From Phycisphaerae bacterium (lineage in GTDB: Bacteria > Planctomycetota > Phycisphaerae > Sedimentisphaerales > Anaerohalosphaeraceae), in contig JAAYCR010000037.1 in assembly GCA_012729675.1 (NCBI GenBank), positions 1 through 38,842 on the forward strand: 38,842 nt of DNA, read 5' to 3'. The position numbers and the translations under genes were made by a program. Under the pieces are notes generated by a model. It was not told the origin of the DNA. It made no database searches and saw only the letters and a list, made by a program, of their open reading frames with translations. The number at the start of each line of letters is the position of its first letter. Within the stretch, counting starts at the first letter, position 1. This document shows, in pieces, positions 25,365-32,491 of this stretch.

Positions 25365-25577
25365 ATGACTAAAGGCAAAGTCAAGTGGTATGACAAGAAA
25401 AAAGGTTATGGATTTATAGCCGAGGAAAACGGCGGCGACATCTTTGTCCATTACACCAGCTTTTCCGAGCCCTCGCTGCGAACGCTCAACGAAGGCGACA
25501 ACGTCGTCTTTGAGATTGTTCAGGGCGAAAAAGGGCCGCGAGCACAAAACCTGAGTGTTCAGGCAAACGAGGCTTAA
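25365..25577 (+). CDS. Cold-shock domain protein
   Basis: A 70-residue single CSD protein that binds single-stranded nucleic acid. The RNP1-type motif is KGYGFI and the RNP2-type motif is DIFVHYTSF, with the usual GKVKWYDKKKGYG opening and a GEKGPRAQNL end. It would act as an RNA chaperone or antiterminator. The ATG follows GGTGAAGG. A 6-bp hairpin (TTCGCC/GGCGAA, 25580-25593) lies just after the stop codon but without a T-run. Confidence 0.95.
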   Translation: MTKGKVKWYDKKKGYGFIAEENGGDIFVHYTSFSEPSLRTLNEGDNVVFEIVQGEKGPRAQNLSVQANEA

Positions 25578-25710
25578 CTTTCGCCTCGGCGAAGAAGCAG
25601 CGTTTGAGGGCGGGTACTACTCAGCGCGCAGTGCCAATCATAATCTGACGTGCCGTGTGCACGATGACACGGTACAGGAGGGGCGTCGGCAACATTTTTT
25701 GGGAAGCCCA

Positions 25711-26346
25711 ATGCAGACTGCCCAGCTTCAACTTGGTTTGGAGTGTCGCGTGCTGGTGCTGAACAAGCACTATATGGCTCTCCGTGTCATCTGCGCCAAG
25801 CGGGCGTTTTCGCTGCTGTGCCGCGAGCAGGCGGAAGTCGTGGCCTGTGACGACGGGACGTTTGCCAACTACGACTTCCACATGTGGCGGCAGGTCAGCG
25901 AGGCCAAACACACCTTTGAGGCCCACAAATACGACTGGGTTTCGACGGTGCATTTCGCCATCGCCGTGCCGCGCGTCATCCGGCTGTTGTTTTACGACCG
26001 GCTGCCGCGTCAATCGGTCAAGTTCAATCGCCGCAATATTTTCGCCCGCGACGGCAACCGCTGCCAGTACTGCGGCAAAAAATTTCCCACCCCCGAATTG
26101 TCCCTGGATCACGTCGTGCCGCGAACACTCGGCGGCAAAAGCACCTGGACCAATATCGTCTGCGCCTGCACCGCCTGCAACGTGCGAAAAGGCGGCCGTA
26201 CCCCCGAACAGGCCCGCATGAAACTTATCCAAAAACCTGAAAAGCCCAAACGCAACCCTGTCATCGGCGTGCACCTGTCCGCCGACCGCTACCAAAGCTG
26301 GAAACAATTCCTCGACCACGCCTACTGGTCGGTCGAACTGACATAG
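25711..26346 (+). CDS. HNH endonuclease-domain protein
   Basis: The 211-residue product has a C-terminal HNH nuclease domain (about residues 110-165): a CQYCG zinc knuckle, SLDHVVPRTLGG with the catalytic His, NIVCACTACN with the second Cys pair, and a KGGRTPEQA end. The N-terminal half (VLVLNKHYMALRVICAKRAFSLLC and a WRQVSEAKHTFEAH stretch) is typical of this widespread chromosomal HNH family, whose substrate is unknown. ATG 25711 is chosen because GGGAAG precedes it; an upstream in-frame start at 25555 would overlap the cold-shock gene. It converges with nadD, 7 bp apart. A restriction role is not implied; there is no methylase nearby. Confidence 0.85.
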   Translation: MQTAQLQLGLECRVLVLNKHYMALRVICAKRAFSLLCREQAEVVACDDGTFANYDFHMWRQVSEAKHTFEAHKYDWVSTVHFAIAVPRVIRLLFYDRLPRQSVKFNRRNIFARDGNRCQYCGKKFPTPELSLDHVVPRTLGGKSTWTNIVCACTACNVRKGGRTPEQARMKLIQKPEKPKRNPVIGVHLSADRYQSWKQFLDHAYWSVELT

Positions 26347-26353
26347 GCGGCAA

Positions 26354-26983
26354 TTAGTGTGCTGTGCCGTAAAGGGCGTTTTGGCGGATATAGTCCTGAA
26401 CAGAGGCGGGGACAAGGGCTTCCACCGGCTTACCGGCGGCCAGACGCGACCGGACATCGGTGCTGCTGACGTCAATCAGCGGGGTCGGGAGCATGTCTTT
26501 TTCGAGTTGACGCACCCGTTCAGCGCCGAAAGCGAAGATAAGCTGCGTCAAATCCGGCCGCGGCAGGCCGCCCCGGTACATAATGCACAGACGGCACTGA
26601 CCGAGCAGCTCCTCAACGCGATACCACTGGGCTAAGTCGCCAATCACATCGGCCCCGACAAGCCAGAAAATCTCGGCCGCGCCACACGTCTGATCGCGAA
26701 ACTGAAAAACGGTGTCCAGTGTATAGCTCGGCGCGGCACGCTTCAACTCGCAGTCGCTAACGTCGAAGCCTTCGCGTCCCGCGATCGCTCGGCGAATCAT
26801 CGCCAGGCGCGCGGCGCCATCGGCGGTCGGAAGGTCGGTCTTGTGCGGGCTGCGCCGCGCCGGAATAAAGATCAGACGATCCGCGCCAAGATGATCGAAC
26901 GCATAAGACGCCACCGCCAGATGACCGTTGTGAATCGGATCAAACGAACCGCCGAACAGGATGATATTTTGTTTTGTTTGCAT
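26354..26983 (-). CDS. nadD: Nicotinate-mononucleotide adenylyltransferase
   Basis: NaMN adenylyltransferase of NAD synthesis, 209 residues, the usual length. The nucleotidyltransferase signature is GGSFDPIHNGHLAVA with the HxGH motif, and the C-terminal ISSTxxR-type motif reads DVSSTDVRSRLAAG. The RRSPHK segment that binds the substrate is also present. ATG 26983 with AGGG about 8 nt upstream is preferred over an in-frame start at 27019 that adds twelve atypical residues. It is monocistronic and convergent with the HNH gene. Confidence 0.95.
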   Translation of the reverse strand: MQTKQNIILFGGSFDPIHNGHLAVASYAFDHLGADRLIFIPARRSPHKTDLPTADGAARLAMIRRAIAGREGFDVSDCELKRAAPSYTLDTVFQFRDQTCGAAEIFWLVGADVIGDLAQWYRVEELLGQCRLCIMYRGGLPRPDLTQLIFAFGAERVRQLEKDMLPTPLIDVSSTDVRSRLAAGKPVEALVPASVQDYIRQNALYGTAH

Positions 26984-27343
26984 CGCTGCAACCCTTGAAA
27001 CCTGTTGAATTGTTACCAAAAATCAACTGCTGCCAATAAAAAAAATAAATAAAATCAAAAATTTTTTCAAGTTTTTTGTCGTTCATCCATCGCCCCGCTT
27101 CCGCCGGCATCTGAAGCATCAAGACGCTTTACATCACAGCTTAATCGGAACCGACGTCAATTGCAAAGAGTTAAATATTTTTAATTCAAATCGCCTTTCG
27201 ATGCGTTTTATGAAATCTGTCGTTAGCAATTCGTCACCCCTAAGCGAGTGCCGGCCAGCGCCGCGCGATGGCATAACCGACGACTTTATTGTCGCGGCAA
27301 ACTGTCGTAAGCGCCTTATAAGGAATAAATTTATGAAGAGTTA
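26984..27343. other. AT-rich intergenic region, no gene seen
   Basis: About 360 nt separate divergent nadD and the H1-like gene. I see only AT-rich sequence. There is no confident nadD promoter and no structured RNA that I recognise. Confidence 0.5.
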
Positions 27344-27372
27344 CTGAAAATTTGACGATAATCGTATATAAT
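27344..27372 (+). promoter_or_regulatory. Promoter of the lysine-rich gene
   Basis: CTGAAA, 17-nt spacer and consensus TATAAT (27367-27372), about 60 nt before the AGGAGGTGA ribosome-binding site. Together with the terminator it bounds a short transcript. Confidence 0.6.
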
Positions 27373-27443
27373 AAAATGAAAATAGGAATGAACCTATAAG
27401 AAATGTCACTTTAGACAATGGTTTGAAAGGAGGTGACAACGTT

Positions 27444-27569
27444 ATGGCAAAGAAAGCCGCAAAGAAAGCTACAAAGAAAGTTGCGAAGAAAAAAGTTGCA
27501 AAAAAGGCAGTAGCAAAGAAGGCAACAAAAAAGGTCGCGAAGAAAAAAGCTGCAAAGAAGAAAAAATAA
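27444..27569 (+). CDS. Histone H1-like lysine-rich 41-aa protein
   Basis: The 41-residue product consists only of Met, Lys, Ala, Val and Thr, built from repeating AKK/ATKK/VAKK units like the C-terminal tail of eukaryotic histone H1 and of bacterial H1-like proteins. About half of the residues are Lys. It should bind DNA or RNA non-specifically and may compact the nucleoid or act as a counter-ion. The evidence that it is a real gene is strong: a TATAAT promoter, a near-perfect AGGAGGTGA 7 nt before the ATG (27444), and an excellent terminator 21 nt after the stop. The T-rich complementary reading frame is an artefact of the repeats. Confidence 0.85.
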   Translation: MAKKAAKKATKKVAKKKVAKKAVAKKATKKVAKKKAAKKKK

Positions 27570-27590
27570 GACCTGACCGGTTGTCGAACA

Positions 27591-27630
27591 AAAGGAAGGT
27601 TTCCTGCCACGGCTAACCTTCCTTTTTTTT
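27591..27630 (+). terminator. Strong terminator of the H1-like gene
   Basis: AAAGGAAGGTT (27591-27601) pairs perfectly with AACCTTCCTTT (27615-27625) around a 13-nt loop, followed by more T residues to 27630. Confidence 0.92.
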
Positions 27631-27642
27631 GCGCCTGTTCCG

Positions 27643-27664
27643 AGCCGTTCGTCGGCTGTTTTTT
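27643..27664 (+). terminator. Second, back-up terminator
   Basis: AGCCG (27643-27647) pairs with CGGCT (27653-27657), then G and six T residues, directly after the first terminator. Confidence 0.6.
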
Positions 27665-28005
27665 ACGGATCAAACATCTGAACGCATTGTTGCGGAACGC
27701 CCGGAGGGAATCGGTATTGTCAAGCGAGGTCATCAACCTGCGACTTGCTGGATGCCGCACTCCAACAGGTCGGGGACGGCAAAGCCCCTGCTACCTTTTT
27801 TAACACAAGATTTTCTATCCAATGGGTCGTGTACCCTTTTTCTCCAAAGCGATTTGGCCGGTAAAAAAAAATTGCGTGCCCGGCGATGCCTGTTATAATG
27901 AAATAATGAAATATAGGCATAAAGGTGTGTTTTTTTGATGTTGCGGCCGGTCGTGTCGCATTAACCGACCCCTAAACCGATTTATAAACCCTACGGGACG
28001 AGATT
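27665..28005 (+). other. Intergenic region and leader of the HTH/membrane gene
   Basis: No gene is seen. Terminator-like hairpins with T-runs lie at 27767-27801 (AGGT, GGGG / CCCC, ACCT) and 27824-27841 (GGGT/ACCC). A promoter, TTGCGT-N16-TATAAT, lies at 27872-27899, giving a leader of about 100 nt before the start at 28006. Confidence 0.5.
27872..27899 (+). promoter_or_regulatory. Probable promoter of the HTH/membrane gene
   Basis: Consensus TATAAT at 27894-27899 with TTGCGT 16 nt upstream. It is the only good -10 box between the tandem terminators and the gene. Confidence 0.55.
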
Positions 28006-29025
28006 ATGGCATCCGCTTATTACAAAATGCCGGAAGTAATGGACAAACTCGGCAAAAGTGAAAAGGACGTCCAGAACTTAATAAAACAAGGCAAACTGCG
28101 ACAATATATGGACGCGGGCAAGCCTGTTTTCAAGGTCGATGAGGTCGATACACTGGCCGAGCAAATCGTCGGCCTGGACCTGACGCAAGGCGGCAGCGAT
28201 CTGGGACTTGCCCTTGAGGAAACCGGCGAGATCACACTGGAACCCGATGAAGACAAACCCAAGTCCAAAGAAAGTGAAGGCGGCTTCGGGTTGAGCCAAA
28301 TGGGCGATTTGACCAGCGCCGACACCAACGTCGGAACAGTGGGCATCAATATCCTCAGCGGAACCGACGACGCCTACAAACTCACCGAAGACACCAAAGC
28401 CGAGACCCAGATCGGGGACATCGATGAAATTGAAAGTCTCGACGTCGATTCGAACCTTGAAAGTTTTGGCAGCGGTTCGGGGCTGTTGGATTTGTCCCTG
28501 CAGGCCGATGACACCTCGCTGGGCGCAGTATTGGATGACATTCTGCCCAGCGGCGCCGAAGCGGGTGAGGTCGGCGGCGCCGACTTGCCTTCCGAAGACC
28601 TCAAAATGGTCGATGAAGACGAAGGATTAGGAGGTGCCGAACGATCAACTCGCTCTGCGGTGGCAGGCGGTGCCGCAATGTCCGTCGGAGCCGGTGTGCC
28701 GGCCGGGACAGGAGTGCAAATGGTCCAGATCGTGCCCGCCGAGGACCCCGCCTCGACGCTGTATGGCCTCATGATGTTTCTGCCCGTCGCGGCGCTGGCA
28801 ATAGTAGCCATTATCGTAACCGCGGCCATTCAGGATGTCAGCCCCTCGCTGATGAAAGTGCTCACCGACAAAAAACTCGCCGATATCAGTATGATCTGGG
28901 TGGTCAGCGGCGGATTGGCGCTGCTGGTTTTGATCCTTTGGGCGATGACGGCCATGGGAGGTGAAAAAAAGGCCAAGCCGGCCAAGGCGGTCCGCGAGAA
29001 AAAGCCCAAAAAAAAGAAAAAATAG
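28006..29025 (+). CDS. Membrane-anchored protein with N-terminal HTH and acidic linker
   Basis: The 339-residue protein has a MerR/excisionase-like helix-turn-helix fold at residues about 5-55 (MPEVMDKLGKSEKDVQNLIKQGKL, then a wing with VFKVDEVD). A long Asp/Glu/Ser/Gly-rich disordered linker (about 60-245) includes SGLLDLSLQADDTSLG. Two membrane helices follow (about 252-276 and 296-317), then a Lys-rich tail (320-339, ending in KKPKKKKK). Predicted topology places both termini in the cytoplasm, so the HTH would be tethered to the membrane. Proteins of this layout seem common in planctomycetes (from memory). A role in linking DNA, or a protein partner, to the membrane is inferred; HTH domains of this type can also bind proteins. 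It has its own promoter. Confidence 0.7.
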   Translation: MASAYYKMPEVMDKLGKSEKDVQNLIKQGKLRQYMDAGKPVFKVDEVDTLAEQIVGLDLTQGGSDLGLALEETGEITLEPDEDKPKSKESEGGFGLSQMGDLTSADTNVGTVGINILSGTDDAYKLTEDTKAETQIGDIDEIESLDVDSNLESFGSGSGLLDLSLQADDTSLGAVLDDILPSGAEAGEVGGADLPSEDLKMVDEDEGLGGAERSTRSAVAGGAAMSVGAGVPAGTGVQMVQIVPAEDPASTLYGLMMFLPVAALAIVAIIVTAAIQDVSPSLMKVLTDKKLADISMIWVVSGGLALLVLILWAMTAMGGEKKAKPAKAVREKKPKKKKK

Positions 29026-29135
29026 CTCGCCCTGCATTTTTGAAGAGGTTTTGCGGGTTTTTTGCCGATATAAAGGAGTAATGTTTCCCTAACCCAAACA
29101 ATTTTCGGACGGTTTTAGATTGAAAGGATTTGACG

Positions 29136-29924
29136 ATGACTAGGAGCAGGACTTTCGGATGGATGCTGATATGCGGGGCCTTGGCGCTGGCGGTCGGCGG
29201 ATGCGGATGCGGCCAGCAGCAGTATGAAGACCTTCAGGCCCAAAATCGGATTCAACAGCAGCAGCTTTACGATTTGGAGGCACAGTTGGCCGCGTGCAAT
29301 ATGTCCATTCAGGAAAGGCAGCAGCAGCTTGACGCCATGAGCGGACGCACCGGAGCCGATTTGCAGGCTCGCGACGCGCTGATGGCGGCACTTGAGGCAG
29401 ACCTCGAAGAAAAGAAGGCAATCATCGCCAAGCTGCAGGCCCAATTGCTGGAAGGCGGATCGCCCCTCCCGCTGGAACTGAACGTGATGCTTCAGGAATT
29501 CGCACGCACCAGCGATATGATTGACTTTGATGAGGCGACCGGTTCGCTGAAATTCAAGAGCGACCTGCTCTTCGACTTGGGCAGCGACGCCGTCAAGGCC
29601 CCCGCCGCCGAATCGCTCAAATCCCTGGCCGGGATTATGAACACCGCCGAAGCCAGACAGTTTGACCTGGTCGTCGTCGGCCATACCGACGACGCGCCCA
29701 TTCGCCGGGCGGAAACCCGTCAGGCACACCCGACCAACTGGCATTTGTCGGTGCATCGCGCCATCTCCGTGATGAACAATATAAGCCAAAACGGCGTCGA
29801 ACAGGAACGGATGGCGGTCAAAGGCTACAGCGAATTCCGCCCGGTAGAATCCAACCGGCCCAACAAGGGCGGCAACCCGGCCAACCGCCGCGTTGAAATC
29901 TTCATCGTACCCAGTGCGCGGTAA
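29136..29924 (+). CDS. OmpA/MotB-like peptidoglycan-binding lipoprotein
   Basis: The 262-residue product starts with a lipoprotein signal peptide whose lipobox VGGC would be lipidated at Cys23. A Gln-rich coiled coil follows (about 28-110), then an OmpA-type peptidoglycan-binding domain (about 140-262): SDLLFDLGSDAVK, VVGHTDDAPIRR, NWHLSVHRAISV, a GYSEFRPV segment and NRRVEIFI. The insertion pattern is closest to MotB-like domains, but no N-terminal proton-channel helix is present, so it is not a stator subunit. It should tether membrane to cell wall. ATG 29136 has AAAGGA 7 nt upstream, preferred over TTG 29130. It is followed by ndk after 16 nt. Confidence 0.88.
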   Translation: MTRSRTFGWMLICGALALAVGGCGCGQQQYEDLQAQNRIQQQQLYDLEAQLAACNMSIQERQQQLDAMSGRTGADLQARDALMAALEADLEEKKAIIAKLQAQLLEGGSPLPLELNVMLQEFARTSDMIDFDEATGSLKFKSDLLFDLGSDAVKAPAAESLKSLAGIMNTAEARQFDLVVVGHTDDAPIRRAETRQAHPTNWHLSVHRAISVMNNISQNGVEQERMAVKGYSEFRPVESNRPNKGGNPANRRVEIFIVPSAR

Positions 29925-29940
29925 AACCGCCGAGTTTTCT

Positions 29941-30402
29941 ATGGCCGAACAGACACTGGTCATTATCAAGCCGGATGCGGTGCAGCGCCAGCTCATCGGA
30001 CGAATCTTCAGCCGATTTGAAGACAAGGGGCTTAAGCTCGTCGCGGCCAAATTCATGCAGATATCTGAAGCGCTTGCCCGTAAGCACTATGCCGTGCATA
30101 CGGGCAAGCCTTTTTTTGAAGGGGTTGTTCGGTATCTGTCCTCGTCACCGGCGCTGGTTGTGGTGCTTGAAGCCGACGGGGTCATTGAAATGAGCCGCAA
30201 GCTGATGGGCAAAACCTTCGGCAATGAAGCCGAACCGGGAACGATCCGCGGCGACTTCGGCGCCAGCCGGGGCTTTAACCTTGTCCACGGCTCCGACAGC
30301 CCGGAATCGGCCGCTTATGAAATCGGCCTCTACTTTTGCCCCGACGAATTAGTGCAGTACGACTTGGGCAATAAAGACTGGCTGTACGGCCAAAATGATT
30401 AA
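29941..30402 (+). CDS. ndk: Nucleoside-diphosphate kinase
   Basis: The 153-residue enzyme transfers the gamma-phosphate between NTPs and NDPs through a phosphohistidine. It shows IIKPDAVQRQLIGRI at the N-terminus, YAVHTGKPFF, GTIRGDFGAS and the active-site His in FNLVHGSDSPESA. ATG 29941 gives the family length; the frame stays open upstream into the preceding gene (29893) but without a reason to start there. It lies 16 nt after the OmpA-like gene, so cotranscription is likely. Confidence 0.96.
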   Translation: MAEQTLVIIKPDAVQRQLIGRIFSRFEDKGLKLVAAKFMQISEALARKHYAVHTGKPFFEGVVRYLSSSPALVVVLEADGVIEMSRKLMGKTFGNEAEPGTIRGDFGASRGFNLVHGSDSPESAAYEIGLYFCPDELVQYDLGNKDWLYGQND

Positions 30403-30482
30403 CCCTCATTCCGCATTTCCATCAAAACAAGAGCCGTTTGGTTGAAAAATTCGTTTTTTTCGTTTTTTCTAAAGTTTTTCAC

Positions 30483-30599
30483 TATAATCGTTCGATAATA
30501 TCATCGCATCAAAGATAATATTTGAAATAATCATAATTCAAGCTTTTCATCACCCTCCTCCGAAGCCAGGTTCTGCTATGTGGAATCTGGCTTTTTTTC
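30483..30599 (+). ncRNA. Candidate small RNA with anti-Shine-Dalgarno motif
   Basis: A consensus TATAAT (30483-30488) would start transcription near 30494, although its -35 region is weak. A rho-independent terminator ends at 30598. The roughly 105-nt segment is AT-rich and carries CACCCTCCTCCGAAG just before the terminator stem; CCTCCTCC is complementary to Shine-Dalgarno sequences. No ORF is seen. It could instead be a processed 3' end of the ndk transcript. Confidence 0.35.
30563..30598 (+). terminator. Rho-independent terminator
   Basis: AAGCCAG (30563-30569) pairs with CTGGCTT (30587-30593), with GTT/AAT adding weak pairs, followed by a run of T residues to 30598. It ends either ndk transcripts or the candidate small RNA. 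Confidence 0.8.
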
Positions 30600-30657
30600 T
30601 TATCCAACCTCCCCTTTCGGCCGATATCAATGGCGTAAACTCCTCTATTTTTATAAA

Positions 30658-31392
30658 ATGGCCGATAATATGACCGATGAAATGTTGAAATCAAAACCCT
30701 CAGCTGAAATTTCACCCGAACGACTGGCTCAGGCCGGTGCGGCCGTGGCCGACCTGGCCCATCTGGCCAAAAACCTGCTGCAAGTCCTCTCCGGATGCGG
30801 CGAAATCATCGACTTGGCGATAAAAACAAACCAGTTTGACCGCGTCCGCCAAGCGTGGCAGTTGCACCAGCCCAGTTTCCAGAGGCTCAAGAAATTCCAG
30901 CTCGATCTGATCAAATACACCAAATCCTACCCCCTCAACATCGAGCCTTGCGACCTCTCGTTGGTCTTTACCTCGGCGAGCAAACAATTGGAACCCTTTT
31001 TCTCCAAACGCAGTGTCCGGTTTTCCTTAACCGGGGCCGACACCCCGGCCACCGTGAATGCCGATAGTGAAAAACTTCGCGACGCAGTGGTCAACCTGCT
31101 GATCACCGCCGTCGATAATCTTCAGGACGAACCGGGGCAAATTACGCTGGGAATATCTCTTTCAGACACCGGCGACGCGATTCGGATAACCGTCAGCGAC
31201 ACGGGCCCCCGTCTCGACAATGAGACCTGCAACGATCTGTTAAGCCCGCTTGAACGCTACCGAAATATGCTCGGCACGGGACTGGAGATACCGCTTGCCA
31301 AACAGATCATCGAAGCTCACCACGGCACACTGATGATCAACACAGACGACAACTCCTGCAACACACTCACGTTAACGTTGCCCGTGACATAA
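30658..31392 (+). CDS. Histidine-kinase-like protein without sensor domain
   Basis: The 244-residue protein has a DHp-like helical region whose likely phosphoacceptor is the His in DLAHLAKNLLQVLSG (about residue 37), then an HATPase_c domain: N-box-like EKLRDAVVNLLITAVDNL, G1 box VSDTGPRLD, and G2 box GTGLEIPLAKQIIEAHHG. It has no membrane segment, PAS, GAF or receiver domain, and no response regulator is adjacent, so input and output are unknown. In the N-box the usual Asn is replaced (LLITAVDN), so ATP binding is worth testing. ATG 30658 has no Shine-Dalgarno; ATG 30670 is an alternative. It begins about 60 nt after the terminator. Confidence 0.7.
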   Translation: MADNMTDEMLKSKPSAEISPERLAQAGAAVADLAHLAKNLLQVLSGCGEIIDLAIKTNQFDRVRQAWQLHQPSFQRLKKFQLDLIKYTKSYPLNIEPCDLSLVFTSASKQLEPFFSKRSVRFSLTGADTPATVNADSEKLRDAVVNLLITAVDNLQDEPGQITLGISLSDTGDAIRITVSDTGPRLDNETCNDLLSPLERYRNMLGTGLEIPLAKQIIEAHHGTLMINTDDNSCNTLTLTLPVT

Positions 31393-31473
31393 CTATTGTC
31401 CGCAAATCCGTCTGACATCACATCGTCCTATAACTTTTTCTGAAAATTTTCTTCTTTTTTACTAAAAATAGTG

Positions 31474-31516
31474 TTGACAATATTTCTTTAACATTTACAT
31501 TTTATAAAACGTAAAT
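31474..31516 (+). promoter_or_regulatory. merR promoter with 24-bp palindromic operator
   Basis: Consensus TTGACA (31474-31479) is followed by a palindrome at 31493-31516. Its halves ATTTACATTTTA and TAAAACGTAAAT match in 11 of 12 positions. The -10 region (TTTTAT/TATAAA) lies inside the palindrome, about 20 nt after the -35 box, the long spacer and dyad typical of MerR-regulated promoters. It probably binds the regulator encoded downstream. Confidence 0.65.
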
Positions 31517-31579
31517 AATGATATGAGAAAAAATGCGAAGATTGCCTGTAAATAAATGTGTTTCGAGGAACAGGGTAAG

Positions 31580-31855
31580 ATGCAGATGATGCGAGATGTG
31601 AAGTTTAAAGTGCCCGCCAAGCTCTTTCGGATCGGCGAAATCGTTCAGCACACCCCTTTCACACGCCAGACCATCCACAACTACACCACCATGGGATTGA
31701 TCCAGGAATCGGACTGGACTCAGGGCGGACATCGTCTGTACGACGAAACCGTGTTTGAGCGGCTGTGGCAAATTCAGGAATTGCGCAAGACAAAAACACT
31801 TTCTGAGATTCGGGAACTGCTCGGCTGCGATGTCGAGTCCATGAACTTGGCCTAA
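31580..31855 (+). CDS. Short MerR-family regulator
   Basis: The 91-residue protein is essentially a MerR DNA-binding domain: LFRIGEIVQHTPFTRQTIHNYTTMGLI (HTH), the wing GGHRLYDETVFERL, and a helix with LRKTKTLSEIRELLGC. There is no C-terminal effector-binding domain and there are no metal-binding Cys pairs, so it is a minimal MerR that must sense through a partner or simply autoregulate. ATG 31580 follows GAGGAA and AGGG; earlier in-frame starts (31556) are possible. A 24-bp palindromic operator lies about 65 nt upstream. It leads a set with the FlgB-like, flhG and fliA genes, so a role in flagellar control is inferred. Confidence 0.85.
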   Translation: MQMMRDVKFKVPAKLFRIGEIVQHTPFTRQTIHNYTTMGLIQESDWTQGGHRLYDETVFERLWQIQELRKTKTLSEIRELLGCDVESMNLA

Positions 31856-31865
31856 ACACTGCCCT

Positions 31866-31893
31866 ATAATGAAGAATGGATAATGGATGATGA
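31866..31893. repeat. Heptamer array over the start codon of the FlgB-like gene
   Basis: ATAATGA, AGAATGG, ATAATGG and ATGATGA run in perfect 7-nt register. The array supplies the start codon (31887 or 31890) of the next gene and its only GGA-type ribosome-binding sequence. Confidence 0.7.
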
Positions 31894-32327
31894 AGCCCGG
31901 TACCGCGACAATCGATAATATTACCGAAGTACTGCACCATATTATTGACTATACCGAGCGACGGCGAGACGTCTTGACCCGTAATATTTTCGATTTTCGT
32001 CAGGCCAACTATTGCCCGCAGGACCTGCCCGAATCGGAATTTGCCCTGCGTATGACCGAGGCAATCTCCGAACATGTGCATTCGGAGCGACTGTTGTTTT
32101 GCGACAGCGACCATGTCCGATTTCACTGCGGCGGCGATTTTGAAATCGAACCGGTGCCCGACAGCGCCGCCAGAGATCTGATGCACAACAGCATCAGCGA
32201 TTATTTAAAATTACAGATACAAAAGCTCTCTGAAAACTTAATGAATAACCGCATCGCCGCTGAATTGCTGCGTCATCAGCAACAGCGCCTATCGGTGTAT
32301 CCCTGCAGCAACGCAGAAAATAATTAG
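31887..32327 (+). CDS. Possible divergent FlgB-like flagellar rod protein
   Basis: I cannot assign this 146-residue protein firmly. The N-terminus (ITEVLHHIIDYTERRRDVLTRNIFDFR) resembles the start of FlgB/FlgC rod proteins, where a helix is followed by R-x-x-V-L-x-x-N-I. The C-terminal helix (LKLQIQKLSENLMNNRIAAELL) resembles the end of FlgB. The signature ANADTPGY is not kept (NYCPQDL is in its place), so either it diverged or the match is chance. The position, just before flhG and fliA, supports a flagellar link. It has no signal peptide, as expected for rod proteins. The start codon lies within a heptamer array. Confidence 0.4.
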   Translation: MMKPGTATIDNITEVLHHIIDYTERRRDVLTRNIFDFRQANYCPQDLPESEFALRMTEAISEHVHSERLLFCDSDHVRFHCGGDFEIEPVPDSAARDLMHNSISDYLKLQIQKLSENLMNNRIAAELLRHQQQRLSVYPCSNAENN

Positions 32328-32491
32328 AATCGCTCCGTTTGCCGCTTGCAGTCCTCGTATGCAAACGGTATAAGGATGTATTCTGATTTTGGTCTGCTCC
32401 CTGGGACGACCGGCATCAAATCTGCGTTCGGCCCGGACAGATAACGTAAACAACATTTTGTAAAATGGTAGTTTCAGCCGGGACGAAAAAA

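Noticed and set aside
25711-26346. HNH protein as part of a restriction or phage-defence system
   Set aside because: There is no methylase, specificity or other defence gene beside it; neighbours are housekeeping genes.
27341-27760. 139-aa minus-strand frame rich in Phe and Ala opposite the lysine-rich gene
   Set aside because: It is the complement of AAG/AAA and GCA repeats, and the plus strand has promoter, ribosome-binding site and terminator.
27631-27870. SRP RNA, tmRNA or other structured RNA in the gap after the H1-like gene
   Set aside because: Several hairpins occur, but the conserved SRP and tmRNA sequence motifs are absent.
30658-31392. Kinase-like gene as the anti-sigma kinase for the STAS protein
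   Set aside because: It has a DHp-like His region and histidine-kinase G boxes rather than the compact RsbW/SpoIIAB layout; a link is only conjecture.
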